Shown here one piece after another: positions 1-12,570 of a stretch of DNA of 64,000 nucleotides; the stretch's first letter is position 1; every line of letters starts with the position of its first letter. The stretch covers positions 5,148,497 to 5,212,496 of the forward strand of contig JAJEKV010000062.1 in the NCBI GenBank assembly GCA_021234155.1, written 5' to 3'. The DNA is from Isoetes taiwanensis (Eukaryota; Streptophyta; Lycopodiopsida; Isoetales; Isoetaceae). Both the position numbers and the translations under genes were made by a program. Below the pieces are notes generated by a model that had not been told where the DNA came from, did not search any database, and worked only from the letters and a program-made list of their open reading frames with translations.

Positions 1-815
1 ACAAAAGAAATGAATGCTCCTGGGATGAGAATCAATGCTGGGCATCAGCAAATGAAAAAATAAACATAGTATTATACCTCTTGTTTTTCTTTATTGCTAA
101 GGGAATGGCCTTTCCTAATCCATTGAATGGTCCTGTTATATTCTGCATTAGAAGAGAATGTTGAGTTTTTTGAGAAGCAAGCGAAGGGGACGAAAATGAG
201 GTCCAGCCCTGCAAATAACCGAGGAAAGAACCATTGTATACTGGCGGATTTATTGTGAGCGGCTATTCAAGTCTACCAATGCGTGAGTATTCAGTCATGT
301 AGCCCTTATGACTTCTAAACCTCGCGGCACTCAGCTGTTGCTGACTTTGGAAAAATGCCCAGCAGAAACAAAGAAGAATGGATCCACCCCCATTGCACCT
401 ATAGCAGAGTCGGCAGAATCGGCTATGGTGGGTGCTACCGGAAGCATAATGGCTCTTCAGCACTAGAGCGGCAAAGCAGCGCCCCTTTTGTGGCAACGAA
501 GAAATATGGCCTCTGTTTCGGGTACATTCTAGTAGGCTCAAGATGAACAGAAGTGCCAGAGTCGGATCTGTAACTGCCATCGCCATGGCTGCGGCTGTCC
601 AAGAATCTATTCCTGAACAACCGGTTAGCCGGTTTCCAAAGTGGCTGCCCAACAACAGCGGCCACCGCCAGTAAGTTTGGAGCAGTCATTGGCATATTCT
701 TGGCATATGCTAGCATATACTTAGAATATGCCATAAACTCACATCGATGGCTTGCCCCCCAAAAAATTTTATAGAAGTGTTGCGCACGAAAATAAGTGAC
801 GGTGTCACAATTATA
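1..815. other. no gene recognised
   Basis: Short overlapping ORFs occur on both strands around 263-735, but none shows a recognisable domain, and the plus-strand frames that look most coding-like (about 400-672) change frame and contain a stop. A decayed retrocopy is possible but cannot be supported from the sequence alone. Confidence 0.4.
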
Positions 816-862
816 GAAGAAGAAGAAGAAGAAGAGATTTTAACGTCACGCCAGAAGGCAGG
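816..862 (-). repeat. GAA microsatellite joined to a LINE-like 3' end motif
   Basis: About seven GAA units (816-836) are followed at once by ATTTTAACGTCACGCCAG. The same motif, with one base changed, follows the GATA run at 15855-15873, where it is the 3' end of a minus-strand LINE. Read on the minus strand both are GGCGTG(G/A)CGTTAAAAT followed by a simple repeat, as expected for LINEs with microsatellite tails. Only about 25 bases match here, so this is a short fragment. Confidence 0.5.
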
Positions 863-1191
863 CTACAATAGTTACATAAGTAAATACATAGGTTAAGAAA
901 ATGGCATGATTCTATTGAGTCGTACCGTCAATATTTTTTCTGAAATCGACAAGTTTCAATTTCCGACACGCGTATGAATTTGACTTACAAAGTTGTATTA
1001 CAACGCCTTAAACACCAAAGCATTCAAAAGATTTGGCATGTAGCTGTTGGAATAGTGAACAACTTGTGGTTCAAGAGTAATCATCGATCAATGAACATAT
1101 ATATACAACTTCCATATGGTGGAACACTATACAACGAATCAGGGATGGTGATTACAATGTGCCTGCTCTAATTAGTGGTATAAATCTCAAT

Positions 1192-3704
1192 TTACACTTG
1201 TATGGTTGCGCCCTTTCTTCTATTTCTTCGAGGGCTTTCTTCAAGATTGCAGAAGAGGCCCTCCAAGAGGTTAGAATTGTCTTCACATGTAAAAAAATTT
1301 ATAGCTTCTGGGTTTCTTAGTAGTTGCTTTGCAACAAGATACCCAGCAATTGACCATGTCTGGTATAACTTTGCTTGTTTCCCTATAAATCTTGCCTTCC
1401 GAGTGTCATAATACTCAGGCCATCGGTCCTTCGAAATTCTTGATTCTAAGATGCTCACTGCCCTTGCAGCCAAATCAGACCTTCCCATTTTAATACAAGC
1501 TGCTGTAAACTGCACCAAAAAATTGCACATTTTAGTTTACCACTGATACATACCATAAGTTGAACCTTTAGATGCAAGAGGCAAAATTACCTGCCAGATA
1601 AGGGTAGGCCAGGAACCTCCATTGTGATAAGACCAAGGCCTGAAAATCACATAACAGGTTAAAGAAGCTGTTCCCAGGTGAAGCAATGTGTAACAAGATA
1701 AAGTTGCTCACGTGTTCTTTGGATCACTTCCTGTGATGATGCGCCACTCTTCTCCCTCAAGGGCTGGATAACAAATCTTGAGTGGCATGCTTGCAATTAA
1801 ATCATCCCATCGGGACTCAATGAGAGCTAATATAGCTTCAGCCTGTTTCTGAGTAGTCAAAGATGTAACTATAGACCATAGATTTCCAAGTGAAAAAAAT
1901 CGAAAATCCATATGAGCTGGTTGTAAATTGCCAATAAAGTATCCACCATGTTGAGGCATCCAGTCAACAAGCCAAGAGGGTATCTGATCAGGGTATATGT
2001 TAAACTTATTCACTGCGTCATGTGAATATTCTTCTGTTTTGTACCTATATATTTCATTCAATCTTGAAAGATCTACCCAGTAGTATTCTCTAATGTGGAA
2101 GGACAGTGCATAAAGCCTAGAATTCACAGCTTTCATTAGGCCTTCAGCACCATCCCCCAAAGTTAACAATTCCTTTGCACACTGAAGAGCAGAGTAAAAA
2201 AGTGCCTGCAATAAAAAATTTAATCTGAATCAGATATACAGCCCCTCTACTTCGCATATAATTTCCATGTAAATACGCTTCTCTTTTTATGTGCCAAACT
2301 TTGAACTTGTATTAACCAATATTATTTCATTATTAAGAATTGAGAAATAAATAGATGTCCTACCTGGATCTCCAGTGGATGACCATGGATACCCATGCGA
2401 CGATCAATCATACATGAACCATCAGTGACAAGCAAGGTTGGGAACATGTCAAACCCATCACTCAAACATAATTTCAATATTAATTTTATTCCTGTCTGAA
2501 CATCCACCCTTTCTTGTAAGGACAAATCACCGGTGCACTTGCCATAAGCCCTTAAAAGGATAATCCACCAAAGCCCTAGAGATTACAACCATTTGAATGT
2601 AAATACAGGAAAAGCTTCATATCAAATTGAGTGTAACTCATCCTTACCAGAGTCTACAGGCGCCACTCTCCCAATTGCTGCCTCACCAAAATCTGCATCT
2701 AAAACATCTTCTGTGCTATCTCCGTCAAGTGGCAGCGTTCGAATCTTGAAACTTGCTGGCATCAAACCCTGCCCTGGACTGTGACAATCAACACTTTTTT
2801 CCCAACTCTGCAGTAAAAAGGTAGATTATTCCCAGGAATGACATTTCAATATCCACGATACATTTGTAAGTAGCCCGTAAGCCAATGGCTATTGAGCAGA
2901 ATGATATCAGGTTGGCCCGACGAAGATGTTAATCATTACCTGTAGTTGCAAGGTATGAAGAATAAAGTTGCGCACAATTTCTGACTCTCCATTTAGCAAA
3001 AAGGCCATTGCTGAGGGTATGAAATCCCGTATAAACACTTGATCATAATTAACAGGATCAGTGTCCCCAGGATCATTGGCTGCTATAGTGCCCACAGGGT
3101 TGCCACAATAGTTGACAATAGAAGATCTTAATAGCTCCCATGCCTCAGATTCTAAGGAACTTTTTGGCTTATCTTCTGGAGACCATCCATGAGTTAGAAA
3201 AGGGTCCTCAAAAATGGTGAGCTGACGTGGTATGCTGCCACTGTGGCTATTGTTGAACTCCCCAACTGACAATGTATCATACAGGCATTCAGTTGCAATT
3301 TTTTCAGACAAAGAGATCAATACGTCTGAACTACCCGCTACAATTCCATCTGAGCTATCTGAAAGATTCTCTAATTTGCAGGTTACGGAATCTTCTTGCC
3401 GAAGAGCCTCATTACTTGCGTGTAGCTTAAAAGCCTTCTTTTTGCTCGACTTTCTTCTACGAGCAACAAATGACGAAACACCATTACGCTCTTTAATACT
3501 AGGCAAAGCTCTTCCTTTCAAACTGTTTGTGAAGGCTGACCTCAAGTCGGGGGCACCATACTGGGAATTGTGAGCTACAGATCCTGAAAAAGAATACTTG
3601 GATGGAATTTCGGAACAAAATAGAAGGATGGTTCCAGTAGAATAGGCATCAGTATGACAACATGGAGACAACGCTCCGGCACCCAGAAATGATTTGGAAC
3701 TCAT
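1192..3704 (-). CDS. neutral/alkaline invertase, organelle-targeted type (GH100), six exons
   Basis: Hydrolyses sucrose to glucose and fructose. Exons read from splice sites: 3704-2940, 2807-2648, 2575-2364, 2205-1712, 1639-1591, 1509-1192; all introns are GT-AG and the frame joins without a break to give 665 residues, the usual size for the plastid/mitochondrial class. The first ~170 residues are Ser- and basic-rich and poorly conserved, as in a transit peptide. The GH100 core starts near residue 170. It contains the block [20 protein letters not shown] with its catalytic Asp, then [49 protein letters not shown] with the acid/base Glu, [12 protein letters not shown], and near the C-terminus [12 protein letters not shown]. 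The C-terminal tail is basic and matches the E/A/C-like class rather than cytosolic isoforms. Start codon chosen as the first Met of the open exon 1. Gene looks intact; no operon-like neighbour. Confidence 0.93.
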
Positions 3705-5130
3705 AAGGAAAAACCGAAAAAAAGCTTATTTGTACGCCAAAGCGTTAACAGGGCAATCAGATCCCGAAAAGGATTCAAGGATCACGAGTTTCTTCAAAAA
3801 TGGCGAAGCAAATGCAAATTTTGTGAGAGCGTGCTTGTTTATGAAGCAAATGATACCGTAAAAAGGAAATGGCGTATATGGGCAAAGCTTGAAAAGGTTT
3901 TGATGGAACAGTGCACAAATGTCGATGGGCGAAAAGAATTACCAGTGAATAAGCTGCAAGAATCGGCGATGGTCGAGAAGACGCTGGGTCAGAAGATGGG
4001 TACCGGAACGAGGAATGGAAGCGCCCTGCTCGAAAGAAATGAGAAAGCTCCTGGAATAAGCAAACACATAAAAGAGAGGCAATAAAAGTGTGTACGCGGT
4101 GCTACATTTAGCAGGCAATCTATGTTGGCAATGCCGCCAAATGCAGCGCAGTACGTGGACAAATCAACGGTTTCTTTACCACGAAGCATGTCTGTAACGG
4201 CTGCGATCTAGAAAGCCGAAGCGCCGTTGGTCCGCAACGTGCGCTACCTGTCAAAGTTAGTTGCGTGTTTGTAGAGCGGACGATCCAGGCCGTCGGATGC
4301 GCGTGCGACAAGATTAAAATATTTGTGGAGGAGGGAGGCTGCAGATTGGTCCTCCACGTCGGCCCTAGCTGGATAATGCTTCAAACCCACTAGATCGGAT
4401 TGCTTTTAGTGGAGCCATGCCATAAAAAGTTGTTTGGCTCCGTCTGCAACACACTTTTTGTGGTCCTTGTATTTAGCTGACGTAAAAATTGCTTCTTCTT
4501 CTTCACCACTATTCTATAACTTTGTCGGCATTATATCCACAAAATTAGAGGTTCCCAAAGCCAGTCTTGATATCAACAGTTCCCTTGTTGCACAATCTCA
4601 TCCTTTTACTCATGGATCTCTCCACATTTTCCACGATTTATACATTGTAGATGCAAACAAGAACGTTTATACATCATTGTCCACATCTATCTCTTCCAAA
4701 GTTACCATCTTCTCTTGTAAGTTGCTGAAAATGTGGCAATGTTTCGAGACTGGCTCCTTGGTTTCAATCAAACACTCACGATGACTTGTTTTAAGGAACC
4801 ATCATGATTCAATTAAGAGAATCAATTTGCACATTCTCTCCCTTGCCTTGCAGTTTTGCTTTTTTGACCGGCATCTATCATGGACTCCCACCACATTCAT
4901 CAATTTTTTAACCTCCAAATAGCACAAACTGCCACATCTAGCCACACAGATCGCCACATCCAAGGACACACGTGCAGAAAAATAGTGGATTTACTTACCT
5001 CAAATGAAATAAGTTGTGCTGATGCAATCATCAAATTCTTTTATGTGAATCTATATGGTTGTCCGATTAACATGAGGCCAATAAAGTCCGCAAAAAACGT
5101 GGTCACCATATAACCACCTTACTTACATAT
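3705..5130. other. upstream region of the invertase gene, no other gene recognised
   Basis: This should hold the invertase promoter and 5' leader on the minus strand. Plus-strand ORFs at 3831-4085 and 4434-4784 are open but show no domain and no splice-supported extension, so I do not call them genes. Confidence 0.4.
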
Positions 5131-5133
5131 CTT

Positions 5134-5178
5134 CCATTTTAGGAGAATTTGAGACCAAACATCCTATGTTTCCTTTTA
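5134..5178 (+). repeat. paralogous copy of the LINE insertion site
   Basis: GGAGAATTTGAGACC followed by AAACATCCTATGTTTCC closely matches the sequence obtained by joining the left flank of the LINE (ending 6247) to its right flank (from 14621). It therefore looks like an uninterrupted copy of the same short repeat, 1.1 kb upstream. Confidence 0.6.
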
Positions 5179-5699
5179 TATGCCATCTTTATTTTCCATC
5201 TTTATGGGATTTTTTGCATCTTTCATTTTTGGCCATTGATGTAGCGAATATTCGGTGCTTTATGCCACATCAAAGGCCATTAAATTTTCGATCAAAAACC
5301 TCCCTGCCACTTCCAATGGTGTAAAACATACCATGGGTGCGATATTTTAAGAAATGAAAAATAGGATGAACCTTTGAGTAAATAAAAACTGGATGCCTCC
5401 ACCTGTTGTGCTACCTGCTATGCTGCTCAGTGTACTACCTATTGTGCTACTTCCTACCGAATCACCAAGAACCACATTCGAACAAACCCTAAACACAATC
5501 AAACTGGTCTACCCTGCATTTGGAATCGGCAGATCTTTTGAATCGCCTGCCTGCATCTGTGCATCTCTTCATACTCATAGCAACTGGATTTTCAATTGCC
5601 ACTTGCACCACAAGCAGATTTCTATCGCCATAATGGATCTTGGGCTATTGCCCTAACCAATCCTGCATTGAATCCAAAATTTCGAACTGTCTGAATGAT

Positions 5700-5830
5700 C
5701 CTGGGCCGGAATCAATCCTCTTCTTGGGTCAATCCTCTTCCTCGACACCAGGGCTGCAGGATTCGAACCTCCAGGCCATGTCGGCCTCACCAGAACCCTT
5801 CTAATACCATCTTAGCTACTGCGAAAACAG
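5700..5830 (-). repeat. tRNA-derived SINE-like head
   Basis: On the minus strand there is a perfect-consensus pol III A box (TAGCTAAGATGG, 5818-5807) and a perfect B box (GGTTCGAATCC, 5769-5759), about 38 bases apart. No complete cloverleaf or acceptor stem is evident, so this is a tRNA-derived repeat and not a tRNA gene. The 3' boundary is not visible. Confidence 0.55.
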
Positions 5831-6089
5831 AGAACTATCCAACAAACGGTAATGGCAACTGCCACAAATTAGCACTGCTCATGATTCAACAGACAATGAT
5901 TCAAAAGTGCGTGGGCTTCATTCGCCATAGGCGATGTCGGAATTCCTGCCTCCAAGCCCCCCCCTGGAATCCATTGCCGCCCCCGCCGAAAAAAGAAAGG
6001 ATCATGCATTCTTATCCTTCTATCTCAAACCATGCTTAAAAATCACCAAAAAAACACATGCCCAGACCCGATTTTGGAATGCTACCTTT

Positions 6090-6204
6090 AACAGCCAACA
6101 AGCAGCTCAAATTAGTTAAAAAATATAGTTTGAATACAATTTCTCATACAATACAGGGGTCAAATCTTGGCCCAACCATGCCCAAAATACTACACGCAAA
6201 TACT
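6090..6204 (+). repeat. 115-bp dispersed repeat, copy A
   Basis: Begins GCCAACAAGCAGCTCAAAT and ends near CGCAAATAC; it shares CTTGGCCCAACCATGCC and most other positions with 31943-32056. It lies just left of the LINE insertion site. Confidence 0.75.
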
Positions 6205-6234
6205 AAACAAAAATATTGCAAGCGCTTATAGGAG

Positions 6235-6247
6235 AATTTGAGACCAC
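6235..6247 (+). repeat. target site duplication, left
   Basis: AATTTGAGACCAC, identical to 14608-14620 after the poly(A) tail. Confidence 0.7.
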
Positions 6248-6926
6248 GATACGGGGGTGAGAGTGGTATGGCATGCGAAAATGGGAGCGCCATCTTTCTT
6301 GGTCTTTTTGTCTTTTTCCTCCCTTTTCTCGCTCAAACTCGTTTCTTGATAGGAGCCACCCCCGAACTCCATGTAATTGGTGTTGGATCCAAGGCAATTC
6401 AAGCAATTGAAGAGGCTATCCCTCAGAGAGGATAGCATTTTAGAACTCAGACATTCTCGCTTTTTCATGGAAACCAAAATTTTGCAATTATAAAGGTGGA
6501 CAAAAGTTAATTTGTGGTTTTCTTCGTGGCTCTCCTCAAGAACTTTGGAATTCTTTCCTAATTGAAAATTTCTTCCCTGATAATCTCTTCTTGCAAGAAT
6601 ACGCTTTTGTACCAAGTCGTGTGGAATTTGAGACCCAGATCGTTGACTCCCTGGTTAGAAGAATTTGTTGGAAGCAAAAGAATTCAAGCTACTGCCATCT
6701 TCAGAATTCATCGCGGATCGGCCTAAGATAAAATTGTTGTCAAATTATACTCTCCTTGCTGAATTTGCTCAGTTTTTAGTGTTCCAGACATGACTAATCT
6801 CTATAGCTTAGCTTTTGTAGGTAAATTATTCCACCCTTTTCGTCCAATTCGATCCTCTACTACCATTTAACCACCTATTTTCTCCTATTTAGCCTCCCCC
6901 TGTTTTTCCCTTGCTTAATTTCCCCT

Positions 6927-7367
6927 TTGTTGAATTCGCCTGAAGTTATCATGGTTCTAAATACTTTCCAAAACCTAAATTCCTCTACTCTGCCTTTCCT
7001 CCACTGCTTTTCCGCGCTCAAGAAAGAGGATCAAGGTGCTCTCCTCACACATCTTCATAAAATCGCAGCTGATCCGTCAAATTTCATTCCGTTTGGGAAT
7101 TTTAACGACTTTTCTCTGCTCCAAAATAGCAACATGACTCCATTATCAGATAAGACTCCAATTTGGGATAACCTTTCCAAGGATCCGAGTGCTACTGGCA
7201 ACCGGCCTCAGATCAATCCTGCTACAGGTGTTCCTTTTCCTTATGGGGTCGCGAGGCCAGCAAATGAAGTACGCTCTGATGAAGCTTGGGATAATATTCT
7301 TCAACAAGAGAGACCAGACATTGCTTCAAATCTCGCCACTGTCCATGGTATTCATCTGAATATGTAG
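6927..7367 (+). pseudogene. LINE ORF1, N-terminal part
   Basis: An open frame of 146 codons without a clear domain, in the position of ORF1 of the LINE. It ends at a stop just before the segment containing the tRNA-like insert, and the DUF4283-like part continues in another frame from about 7804. Membership in ORF1 is inferred from position. Confidence 0.45.
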
Positions 7368-7498
7368 CAAAATAACAGGGGGTTCCAGGGGGATTTGATA
7401 TAGATATAATTCTTGAAACCATAGACCATATCCCTAAAACAATTCAATGGGTTATTATAAAAAAAAACATAGATTTAAGATAAAAAATAGTCACATTA

Positions 7499-7576
7499 CC
7501 TCACTGGTTAGATTGGTTAAAGTAGTCTTATTAGGACATTGAGTTATTTTGGTAGAGGTTCGAATCCCCGTATTTC
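7499..7576 (+). repeat. tRNA-like (SINE head) sequence inside LINE ORF1
   Basis: A-box-like TGGTTAGATTGG (7505-7516) and a perfect B box GGTTCGAATCC (7558-7568) are spaced as in a tRNA. The acceptor arms do not pair, which favours a SINE head or a degraded tRNA. Flanking sequence to about 7800 also lacks ORF1 similarity and includes a duplicated GTAGTCCAGGGTGCACCTCG (near 7764 and 7794), so the whole 7370-7800 segment may be inserted. Confidence 0.5.
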
Positions 7577-7803
7577 ATATTCTAAAAGCTTAAGTGAAAC
7601 CGTATAGAGGCTCGATATACCATCAAAACCTTAGGCAAACTCGTATTCGACATCTTAAAATCATAGGCGTCCCCAATCATAATTGAGCATAATCGAAACG
7701 AGAGGTGTCCAGAGGCTCCAACATACAGTCTGGGCCATCGGATTGACAGATCCGACGACTGTGGTAGTCCAGGGTGCACCTCGTTTAGAATATGTAGTCC
7801 AGG

Positions 7804-8871
7804 GTGCACCTCGTTCATGAAAAACTGAAATGCCTCTCAAATACTGCTGTCATTGTTAAAGTCAATAAAGTTGGCATGAGCATTGAAAAATTATGGTCTT
7901 TCTTGTTATCCCTTCAAAAAGGTCTATCAATCAAAGCTGTATACTGGCTAAATTATCCATATATTATGGTTGAGTGTGGCTGTCAAAGATCTGCAAATTT
8001 CCTGTTACATAGTGGTGTCCTTGTTTTGGAAAATTTCCACTGCTCATTTATAAAATGGAATCCCAGGCTTTCAATTGCTGATCTCAATAATTTCCATGTA
8101 GCTTCAGTTTCCTTATTTGGCTTAAATCCAATTTACTGGAATGAGGAATCGATCAGAAGTCTTTTCAACTCCATTGGAAATTATGTATCCACTGTTTATG
8201 CTCCCTACAAACCTCCTGTTGTTTATGTCCAAATTGACCTCTCTAAAGACATCCCAATTTCCATTCCCTATACAGACTTTTTTGGCCAAAAAACCTCACT
8301 GGATCTTAGGTGGAATGGATTACCTCCAATTTGCTCTGCTTGTGATCTTAGGCATTTCTGGTTCACTAACTGCAAGGAGAGCTATAAGGGAAAAGAAATT
8401 CCAGATTCAAATGTCAAGGAGAACAATTCTGACATTCCTAAATTGCTTACTCAAAGCATGACTATTCCAGAAAAACACCAAGAAGAAAAGGCTTTCTTAT
8501 GGAATAAGGTAAATGGTAGCTCGAGAAGAATTGCAAAAAAAAGATTGGAGAAAGGAATCCAAATTGGTACAAATTCTCAATTTGTTGCTAATCATAAGGA
8601 TTCTTCCAGTACATATACCAATAATTCTACAATCATGACTGCATCAGAAAGGTATATGGCAAAAGGGAAAGCTAAAGTTGGCATGGAAAATTCTAACACC
8701 AAGAATCTTCACTCTACTTTATCTCAAATTGCTAAAGATTCTAATGCTTTAGCTAACGTAAATCAAAGTTATATCTCCAATGCAAAATGGAATCTATCCA
8801 ACCGGATTCCTTCCAAAGGTACGAGAGATTCATTAACTAAGGAAATCCAAACAAAATATTCTTTTGCGTAA
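7804..8871 (+). pseudogene. LINE ORF1, DUF4283-like plus CCHC-like knuckle
   Basis: 355 codons. Residues ~10-130 have the pattern of the DUF4283 domain of plant L1 ORF1 proteins (nucleic-acid binding, ending in FIKWNPRLSIADLNN). A zinc-knuckle-like CSACDLRHFWFTNC follows at ~178-191, with a spacing near CX2CX4HX4C but an imperfect consensus. The C-terminal half is Lys/Ser/Asn-rich and unstructured. The frame is open to 8871 although its true start has been lost to the insertion upstream. Confidence 0.65.
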
Positions 8872-9889
8872 AAAGGTGACAGGGAATAATTTAAAAGGGC
8901 AAACGTGGATATTGGTGGCACATCTCAACATACCAACAAAGAAGAGAAATATTGCGTAAACCTCTAAAAGGTTTCCTTTTATCATCATCATGAAGAACCC
9001 GAAAAAGTATGATGGAAAATCCTCATCAAGATTCAAGCAAGCAAGAAAATGATGAGGTAATTCATTGTTCTAATCAATTTGCTATCTTTACTAATTCACA
9101 TGCGTAACAAATGGATTTACCGCATTCGGATGTTGAGGAGCCAATTCCTGCTCAGCCTATTTTACCTTCACCAAAAACTCAGCCTATTTCTAAGCCCTCT
9201 CAAAAGGATTTCCTTGATCTCATAGACCTATCCTCCCCGATGACTCCTTGAACCGCCATGACCATCATGCTATTATCTCCGATAAATTTGTAAAACAAAA
9301 GGCTTCAATTGACTTCAATAAGGTTCGATATCCTCGAGTCGGACAAGTCAAGACACAAATAAATTGGAAAATGAGATGTGTTCACAAGGTTCGATTCAAG
9401 TCAAGATTTAAATACGTATATAGAGTGTGGCATTGATTATGTCCCGTAGACTCCGAGTGTGCTGATTTGCGTGATCCTTGAACCCCGCAAAGGCTTCACA
9501 AAGGCAAGTTCTCGAACCAATAAATAATAATAATTCTCCTAATTCTGATTTAAATAAAATGGCTATTAATGACATGTCCGTTAATAAGCTATTTGAGTTT
9601 ATTCCCGAGGGATTTCATCCGATGAGTGTGACAAAGGATAAAGAAAATTCGCACTAGGGAGAAAGATAACAATTGGGATTTGGAATATTACCTTAACTCT
9701 TCCACTATAGCTACTTCCGATAAGAGACAGACATCAAAAGTCTAGGGCTAATAGGAAAAAACTATCCCAAACATTTCTAATACCCCCCTAATAACACCGT
9801 AAGTAAAAACAAATAGGAAAAAAAAAAAAGGGAAAGCTAAGGGCAAGTGCGATAGATTCCTCTTATTTACTTTTTACCTACCTTAATCC

Positions 9890-10590
9890 ATGAAGATCCT
9901 ATCTTGGAATCTAAGGGGTATTAAGGGAGCTCTAAAAAGAAGGAGAGCTATTTCCCAAATTAGGTCCTACAAAGCTGACATAATTCTTCTCCAAGAATTA
10001 AAACTTCAAAAATTTGAATGTGCTAATTTAGGGGAATGGATATTGCCTGGTAGTTCTTCTATATGGATTGAGGCTGAGGGTACTTCGGGGTTTATGCATG
10101 ATTTGGAGTAATTTAAACACGATTTCTTCTATAACATCCAAAGCGTAATGTGGCGTTGTACTACTTTTATGATCAAGGATAAACCCTTTGGTCTCATAAA
10201 TGTCTATGCTTCAACTAATCCTAAAGAAAGAGAAGTTCTATGGTTGGAAATCAATAATTGGATGAGAGCTCAAAACATTATTGATTGGATTGTTGCTGGG
10301 GACTTTAATAACACTCCAAATTGGGATCAAAAATTGGGAAACAAGATTAACATGACCAGACTGGAAAAAACTAGATGGAATAACCTTATTGATGATAACT
10401 CTTTGCTTCAAATTCCTTCCTCTTCTGCTAAATTTACCTGGTCAAACAAAAGAAAAGGAGATGCAAGAGTTTTCTCAGGTTTGATAGATTTTATCCAATA
10501 TCTCTAGCTCAAATTTCGATAATGCCTATGTTTTCAAAGTGATGAGTCTCATTGTTATTTCAGATCATCAACCTCAATTCCCCGTCCCAC
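9890..10590 (+). pseudogene. LINE ORF2 endonuclease (EEP family), broken
   Basis: ORF2 begins with KILSWNLRGI and the LLQELK motif (catalytic Glu), typical of the apurinic-like endonuclease of plant L1 elements. A stop near 10108 and a frame change split the domain; it resumes at 10148 with INVYAS, VAGDFNN and KFTWSNKRKG, and the final ISDHQPQ (catalytic Asp-His pair) is in a third frame near 10555. All catalytic blocks are present but not in one frame. Confidence 0.8.
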
Positions 10591-10723
10591 TCAAAGATCA
10601 AATATCCGTCCCTAGATCCGAAATATCCCTTACAAATTTAACTCTAGTTTGCTTCATAATAATTCTTTTCTCAGAATGAATTCGTGAGAATTTTATTCTA
10701 AGCTAAATAGAGTTTCTGATCAT

Positions 10724-11158
10724 ATGTCCATGAAGAGCTTTTACTCCAACCTTAAGGCTTCCAAATCTTGGATAAAGGAGTGGACTAAAAAGGTTAATAC
10801 TGAAAGAATCAAGGAGAAAAAAATTCTTCTCCAACATATGAGAGATATCAGATTGGCTTTGCTTGATGATCCCTTTAATCCTAATTTACATCTTCAAGAA
10901 GAAAACCTTGAGAGGAAAATCAGAACAATTGAGGAAATCGAAGCCAAAGGGGCTGCCATTAGGTGCAAGGTTAAATACTCGAATGATATGGATTCTGGTA
11001 GCACCAAATTCTTTTTTAGAGTTGCTAAAGCTAGGCAGATAAAAAACTCTATCTCTGAAATCAAAAGTGACTCTGGGGATATTCTAAATAACCCCTCGAT
11101 ATCTCAAATTTCTTCTACTCTAAATATTCTCGCCTGTTCTCTAAGCAAAATAATTTGA
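10724..11158 (+). pseudogene. LINE ORF2 linker between endonuclease and RT
   Basis: A Lys/Glu-rich helical segment (KEWTKKVNTERIKEKKILL, later FFFRVAKARQ) that occupies the usual position between the endonuclease and the reverse transcriptase of plant L1 ORF2. It ends at a stop, with a frame change before the RT frame at 11341. Confidence 0.6.
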
Positions 11159-11340
11159 TGCTACTGCATCAACAATGCTAAGGCTTTCAATCGATTTGAT
11201 TGATGCCATTATCCCAAATGATCACCGCCAAATGGATATTTCTCTATCTAATGTTCCAAGCTCGATGAAGTCTTATCTGCCTTAAAAGTTTCAAACATGA
11301 AAAATCTCCGTACGGATGGCTTTCCCCCGAATTCTTTCTT

Positions 11341-12570
11341 ATGTTCTGGGATTTAATGCAAAATGACATTATGCATTTTATAAAGGGATTTTGGGAATCT
11401 AATCATCTTCATCCCTCGATTGCTAGTGGTTTTATTTTCCTGATTCCCAAAGTTGAGAGACCTTCTGATTTCTCTGATTGGAGGCCTATTTCCTTAACAA
11501 ATTCTACATATAAGATTTTTGCTAAAATCATTGCCTCAAGAATTAAGGATTATCTGCAAAAATGTATTAGTGGAAATCAGTGTGCTTTTCTTCCAAACAG
11601 ATTCATTTTAGAAAATTACATTGCTGCCATGGAAGGATTGCATTGGAATAAAATATCAAGCCAAAACTGTATTCTGCTTAAATTGGATTTCAAAAGGGCA
11701 TTTGACAATATCAGATGGGATTTTATTGAGTTTGCTATGAAAAAGCTAGGCTTCCATGATAGAATGATTCAGCTAATTATGGGTTTAAATCTCAGATCTA
11801 ACTCTGCTGTTCTCATCAATGGCTCTCCTAGTCCCTTTTTTCCTCTGGAGAGAGGGGTTAGACAAGGTTGTCCACTGACACCTTATCTATTTATTGTGGT
11901 GGCTGAATTGCTCACTAAAGCAATTAAGTACCATCAAAATATTGGCAATATTTCTGGTCTTAAACTCCCGAACTCCCCTGAAACTCTCTGTATTCAACAA
12001 TATGCTGATGATACCTTCTCCTTTCTTGAAAATAATGCTAAAAACATTGCTTTCTTCATGGATCTTTTAAGTCAATTCAGTGCAGCTTCAGGAGTGGATT
12101 TAAATTTATCTAAGTGTGTTATGATAAGTGACAGTGACAATTCATATGTGGCAGGAATTAAAATTATCAAAACTTCAGAGGTTACCAAACTTCTTGGCAT
12201 GCCTTTGTCTCTGAATCCAAACCTTTCTGGTCTATGGTCCCCAATCATTGAAAAGATCAGAGCTAAGCTTCATATCTATAAAAATACTTTATCTTTGGCG
12301 GGCCGAGTTGTAATTGCCAATCAAGTTCTTACCAGCTCTCATATCTATTTCTCTACTGCTTTAGTTGCTCCAGCCTCTGTTTACAAGCAGATTGAGAAAA
12401 TTATTAGGAACTTCATTTGGAATGGTAATAATCTAGTCAATTGGAATACTATCACCAGGCATAAAAAAGAGGGTGGTCTTGCTTGTAAAAATATTCATAA
12501 ACAGGCACAAGCCCTAGCAGGGAAATTTGTTTGGAAAGCTTTAAATGGCTCGCATAAAGGTAGCATCTAA
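11341..12570 (+). pseudogene. LINE ORF2 reverse transcriptase domain
   Basis: 409 codons uninterrupted. Recognisable RT blocks in order: GFIFLIPKVERPSDFSDWRP, ISLTNSTYKI, CAFLPNRFILEN, KLDFKRAFDNIRWDF, GSPSPFFPLERGVRQGCPLT, and the active site QYADDT (near 12000). GRVVIANQVLTSSHIYF follows. RT is intact in sequence but has no intact endonuclease partner in this copy. Confidence 0.9.

Noticed and set aside
263-734. Overlapping 130- and 99-codon minus-strand ORFs
   Set aside because: They overlap in different frames, show no domain and have no splice or start support.
6226-6615. 129-codon minus-strand ORF at the LINE 5' end
   Set aside because: It lies antisense across the LINE 5' region, has no domain and overlaps another open frame.
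6622-6640. Third GAATTTGAGACC as an alternative LINE boundary
   Set aside because: The match is shorter than at 6235 and the right flank does not continue it; kept only as a caveat.
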